Positions 43,401-45,733 of a stretch of DNA of 45,733 nucleotides are shown piece after piece (the first letter of the stretch is position 1; each line of letters starts with the position of its first letter). The notes under the pieces are model-generated. The model worked only from the letters and a program-made list of their open reading frames with translations, was not told where the DNA came from and did not search any database. The stretch comes from Halomonas sp. SpR1 (GTDB lineage Bacteria; Pseudomonadota; Gammaproteobacteria; Pseudomonadales; Halomonadaceae), in NCBI RefSeq assembly GCF_031010175.1, contig NZ_JAUAMB010000039.1, positions 1 to 45,733 of the forward strand, read 5' to 3'. The position numbers were made by a program, and so were the translations under genes.

Positions 43401-44976
43401 AACGACCGAGGATCAGCCACTCCTGCTGGAACTCATCGATGAAACCAAAACTCCCGATCCACAGATCCTTGACCGTTTCTTAAAAGAAACCCTGGCCGAG
43501 GGCACGGAATGTTATAGGCAGCACCTGCTTCTTGAGATAGCTGCTGCGACGGGCGCAGAACTCTCAACCGAGATATGCGATTTCACCCGGTCTTCCATTA
43601 CTTCGAAACAGGGACGGCTTCGCAGAAGTGCACTCGGTTTGGCAGTCCACTCGGGGCATCCCGCCCTTATAAGGGCTGTAGCGGAGAGTGACTGGAAATA
43701 CGTTCTGTCCGAGGGCAAAGATAATTTTGAGAACTGGTATGGCTCTCTTGCATTGCTAGAGGCTGCAGAGGCCGGACTCACCGATGAGAGTAAGGTTATA
43801 GACCGGATTTCACCATCACTCTATGGGCGAGCAGCAACGGTGCTCAAAAGAACAGCGGTTCAGCAAATAGCTCAACGCATTGATGCCTCTATTCACTGTG
43901 CAGTCGGCCTACCGATTGAACTGGTTACTCCTGAAATTGAGTTGGAGGCAGAGTATATTTTTTCCAAGGATCCAATACTTTTCTCTGTCTCAGAGCGAGA
44001 GATGCCCTCAGAGAATATAGAAGATTTTTTCAGACGTTTATCCGAGAGCGATAATGAATTCCGCGATAGGCAAAAACATAATAAAGACTCGTTCGTTGCT
44101 TTCAGGGAAGAGCTGACAGCAGCAAAAGCGCATATCATTCTTGATCACCTTACGCATGAGGATTTTGCGGCGTTGGCCGTTATCGATCCCGAAATTATAA
44201 ATAAGTGGGGTGACCTCTTCATGGAGATCAACGACTCTAGGCTCCCAGTCGTCCACAATCTCATTCTGCTGGTGGCTAGTGCGATTGCAGACATCAATCC
44301 TGAGAAGAGTGTGCTGCTATTTGAGCGAACGGCACATAGCCGTCCGTTGGTAAGGTTTACATTCGGTAAGAGCGGCGTTGATCTTGGATCCATTAGCGTA
44401 TGGAAGGGAGGCAAATCTTCATCTTTTGATGCGTTGCGTAGAAAGCGATTGGACAGCGCGGCAACTGACCAAGCGATTGCAATCGAAGTATTATCCGCAT
44501 TGCAATGCAATCAAGGGTCTTTTCTTGATGCCTATATCGATGAAAAGATTGCGCAGCCCGAACCATCCCAAATTGCTCGCGGGCTTATGGTTGCCGGCTT
44601 TTGCGATAAAAGCCCACACAGTGAAAGGATATTAGCGGAATTCAAAGATACCGAGGGCCTTCCCGGCAAAGCATACGCGGCGGCGATCACTGCCTATCGG
44701 TATAATAGCTGGGCTCGACACTGGTTCAAGATCATGTGCGAAACCAATAATCCTGTCACGTTTTGGCAGGCTGGGGTTCTTTTCACACAATGTGTTGATG
44801 GCCGGTTTGATATGTGGAGAGATAGCTTTACTCAAGATGGCGTACCGATTACAGCCTTTGGCACGAGCCTGAAAAACCCACTGAATAGACGCTACGGAAA
44901 ACTCGAAAAGGAGCGCCAGAAACAACTTTTCGGGCAGGACGCTCCGGCAGCAATTTTCATCCACTCAGCCGATTAA
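40408..44976 (+). CDS. Avs-like STAND NTPase with N-terminal PD-(D/E)XK nuclease domain (predicted antiphage)
   Basis: This 1522-aa protein has three parts. About 1-130 is a nuclease domain: E28 in the first helix, D55 in RGIDGK, E67-x-K69 in AFEGKLY, as in Mrr/Cap4-like enzymes. About 235-500 is a STAND-type P-loop NTPase: Walker A GEEGCGKS (261-268), Walker B VFVLDGIN (D348) and the sensor segment RIVLTART (R381). About 520-1522 is a long helical region, presumably repeat-based and used to sense a target. This is the architecture of antiviral STAND (Avs) proteins, which bind a phage protein, oligomerise and cut DNA. The subtype cannot be told by eye. GC content is higher than in the three frames just upstream, so its origin differs. 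The start (ATG 40408) has only a weak GAG ahead. Confidence 0.82.
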   Translation: MIKPFITHVENLRNALLTLKPTGEDGFEGLIGEALEGITSIPFRLASSGYQRGIDGKAAFEGAVAFEGKLYTNKLPRADVLSKIPDLVRHNDHADLVWVLGATCEVPSQLADDLRADGTQQGISVLILDWTPSDFPRLAVALAIAGIKTESFLKTNLNNQVLSVALAALDAIRSDARFPHYEESIRRSLDASGMATVMAEKANAIWFEETVSQKAIARIELGQPLAPRDRAVTVIARNNLVIKLRTYLSNIDDDNIVCVHGEEGCGKSWIVLQSWLAQSDKPLLVFLTPDDFSEVTTQEDIETLLIKKLVAQTGDVKSDKSTVRWRRRLKAWKAEGKPARPRFVFVLDGINQRPDRKWGKIVDNVATYVNRRGGRIVLTARTHYFNTRVRKALTYPVKEVVVPKWDADERDSILRKHLVPLNKLNPTVAEFLRNPRILSIALEVFGDDVAIFEELSIERLLFEHIMAGIKEDFGDDPIEFVAHLRGQAQELLIRATSQVKDDLRIFDNEVPAVAEGRFYSAVPGEPQKYELRDEGLTLALGFSIIENLRKAKRNNRSLDDALKEVLEPIEALDKTAEAVKAAITVCAADDDEYSPEIAQALIKGFAELQNPPPDSLDALVSLARERPLDIAKAARNLCLHSSQQPNFDWIQAALVQTAKSSAAWDSVAQEVRDWLRAYSLAVERRMHRHVRRDPQDKVKQEREKLQAEMDDKLAALSPAEKTRQRRLIKMEGDLDALSGLALILLAGKRLAPFANELTDWSFANALNGSYRVPSKSFLALISLNLLDWSETRSSLLRSCKDLTSDTISKTGKWALLRILRATGDSGDDREASILYEELTQDRQIPHGLFPTKEKIEPCDPSAPVPANMDQTVQRYQSLDCTALRQGRGQSSQDHVFVDSLPVVARFALKAAAAKLREFAEDVVKRTDISLRQGLLELREHGALATEDQARALVEKWKNAQGAGDNQGLPKGESILLQYELLIAFPFLDCSEQIEILLATTEDQPLLLELIDETKTPDPQILDRFLKETLAEGTECYRQHLLLEIAAATGAELSTEICDFTRSSITSKQGRLRRSALGLAVHSGHPALIRAVAESDWKYVLSEGKDNFENWYGSLALLEAAEAGLTDESKVIDRISPSLYGRAATVLKRTAVQQIAQRIDASIHCAVGLPIELVTPEIELEAEYIFSKDPILFSVSEREMPSENIEDFFRRLSESDNEFRDRQKHNKDSFVAFREELTAAKAHIILDHLTHEDFAALAVIDPEIINKWGDLFMEINDSRLPVVHNLILLVASAIADINPEKSVLLFERTAHSRPLVRFTFGKSGVDLGSISVWKGGKSSSFDALRRKRLDSAATDQAIAIEVLSALQCNQGSFLDAYIDEKIAQPEPSQIARGLMVAGFCDKSPHSERILAEFKDTEGLPGKAYAAAITAYRYNSWARHWFKIMCETNNPVTFWQAGVLFTQCVDGRFDMWRDSFTQDGVPITAFGTSLKNPLNRRYGKLEKERQKQLFGQDAPAAIFIHSAD

Positions 44977-45036
44977 GTGCTGTGATGGTAGACCTTTTCT
45001 TCTTAAGGCATTGCTTTATTTAATTTATTGTCCAGC

Positions 45037-45108
45037 ATATAACAAGTTGCTGCATTCGGAAAAATTATTTGCTGTGCTCCTGATTTTCCGGTGGACACGG
45101 CGTTGGGC
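45037..45108 (+). repeat. attC-like hairpin between the Avs-like gene and the membrane-protein gene
   Basis: The left side ATATAACAAGTTGCTGCA (45037-45054) closely resembles the R''/L'' end of integron attC sites. CGGAAAA and TTTTCCG (45057-45063 and 45084-45090) form a 7-bp stem, and the right end is GTTGGGC (45102-45108), a perfect GTTRRRY core. The outer left and right arms pair poorly, so folding must be checked. Confidence 0.45.
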
Positions 45109-45504
45109 CAAATAGGAGATATCGTTATCTTTAAGAGATTCGAGCGCCAAGCCTTTATTGTATTGCTGGCTGCGACTTTGATTAGCCTAGCTGTAAGTAT
45201 CTATTCAGTTATTGCGGGTTGTGCTAACCCTGCAAAATGGCTAGCTTCTTCTGGCTTGCTTGCTACAGCCTCTGGTGTTTTTCAACTTGAGGTGAGTGGG
45301 CTGTTTAAAAAGGTAATGGATGAATATGGTGGCAAAAATGAATTTCCTTATGGTAGCCCGTCGTATATTACACGGCAGATTATTGATAACCCAGATAGGC
45401 TATTCTCAACATGGGTGCGGAACATTTTGTTTTACAATGCAGCAACTGGGTTTTGGTTAATCATTGCTGGAACTTATATTCAACTTACAGCTGTCTGGGT
45501 TTAA
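45091..45504 (+). CDS. Small membrane protein, unknown
   Basis: The frame of up to 137 codons encodes three hydrophobic segments: FIVLLAATLISLAVSIYSV, then KWLASSGLLATASGVF, then NILFYNAATGFWLIIAGTY near the C-terminus. A charged loop with FPYGSPSYITRQIIDNPDR lies between the last two. No family is recognised. The only start is uncertain: GTG 45091 and TTG 45103/45104-region codons overlap the attC-like site, and the AGGAG at 45114 precedes no standard codon. If the flanking sites are real, it is an integron cassette gene, which often has atypical starts. It may also be a partner of the preceding defence-like gene. Confidence 0.55.
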   Translation: MDTALGQIGDIVIFKRFERQAFIVLLAATLISLAVSIYSVIAGCANPAKWLASSGLLATASGVFQLEVSGLFKKVMDEYGGKNEFPYGSPSYITRQIIDNPDRLFSTWVRNILFYNAATGFWLIIAGTYIQLTAVWV

Positions 45505-45515
45505 GTGGCAATATG

Positions 45516-45579
45516 ACACAACAAGGCGCTCCAGCCGCCCCGGAAACTGCTGGACGGTTATTGGACGTCTGAGTTACCA
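45516..45579 (+). repeat. attC-like hairpin after the membrane-protein gene
   Basis: ACACAACAAGGCGCTCC (45516-45532) resembles an attC left arm. GCGCTCC can pair with GGACGTC (45563-45569), leaving bulged bases, and CCAGC/GCTGG form an inner alternative stem. The right end GTTACCA (45573-45579) departs from GTTRRRY. This is the weakest of the three sites on the core, but the arms and the position 12 nt after the gene fit. Confidence 0.35.
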
Positions 45580-45616
45580 CATTAAATTAGTGGAAACTAA
45601 AAGACTGCTCTTGGCC

Positions 45617-45733
45617 GAGGCTGTGTGAAAACCTAAAAATCAGTTGCCGATGACAGTGTCCTGTCGTCTTGGCACGACTATCGGCCAGCAATACGTTTTA
45701 GAACGTCTTCATTTATTATTCCCGCATCTCTAG
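45617..45733 (-). mobile_element. Possible end of an insertion sequence (truncated by the window)
   Basis: GAGGCTGTGTGAAAACC (45617-45633) looks like a terminal inverted repeat of the GGCTGTGTGAAAAC type found in several DDE-transposase IS groups. Sixty bases inside it, a minus-strand frame ends with EDVLKRIAGR and a TAG (45678-45680), which would be the end of a transposase gene entering from the right. Only the tip is visible, so the family cannot be named. Confidence 0.35.

Noticed and set aside
1..45733. CRISPR array or rRNA genes
   Set aside because: No regularly spaced direct repeats of CRISPR length and no rRNA-like sequence were seen anywhere in the window.

Overview
The window looks like chromosome from a Halomonas-type marine or halophilic gammaproteobacterium (inference from gene content). 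It carries two tripartite tricarboxylate transporter (TTT) systems, an MvaT-type H-NS analogue, a DegP/MucD protease, a CYP116B-like self-sufficient P450, and moderately GC-rich coding in most genes. Nothing here fixes the species.

Layout. 0.1-4.1 kb: a truncated TRAP binding-protein gene, a P450-reductase fusion, a divergent IclR regulator, and a short fossil of a copper amine oxidase. 4.4-4.8 kb: a DUF1622 membrane protein. 4.9-12.2 kb: a signalling/transport block. A three-gene tctD-tctE-binding-protein operon (4-bp overlaps) reads left; tctC-tctB-tctA and an AbrB-family membrane protein read right, with a tandem AGGTTG site between them. 12.3-18.3 kb: five leftward genes (MFS transporter, two LysR regulators, GST, PNPOx-like/ferredoxin-reductase fusion). 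18.4-25.7 kb: PAS-GGDEF cyclase, DegP-like protease, a fragment of an ExoD paralogue, a phosphoesterase-glycosyltransferase fusion, a VTT/TVP38 membrane protein and a Na+/Ca2+ antiporter-like protein. 25.8-28.7 kb: second TTT operon, leftward. 28.8-29.7 kb: a deletion scar joining the 3' parts of a GntR regulator and an amidohydrolase. 29.8-30.8 kb: a small secreted protein and mvaT.

At 30.95 kb lies the 3' half of a tRNA-Arg(CCG), cut at the anticodon loop. This is the usual trace of a tyrosine-integrase attachment site. Its orientation implies an island running rightward past the window end. The right part fits that: a CtaG-like/DUF2243 pair, a TrxB-like reductase, a patatin, a 56-aa gene, MscS, ExoD, 0.8 kb without a gene, then an AT-rich gene set of unknown function (37.8-40.2 kb). 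That set is a frameshift-split gene followed by a PD-(D/E)XK nuclease-like protein.

Next is a 1522-aa Avs-like STAND NTPase with an N-terminal PD-(D/E)XK domain (40.4-45.0 kb) and a small membrane protein. Imperfect hairpins resembling integron attC sites lie before the Avs-like gene, after it, and after the membrane gene. The window ends in what may be an insertion-sequence end. The most notable content is this apparent defence module: the AT-rich nuclease operon, the Avs-like protein and the possible cassette setting.
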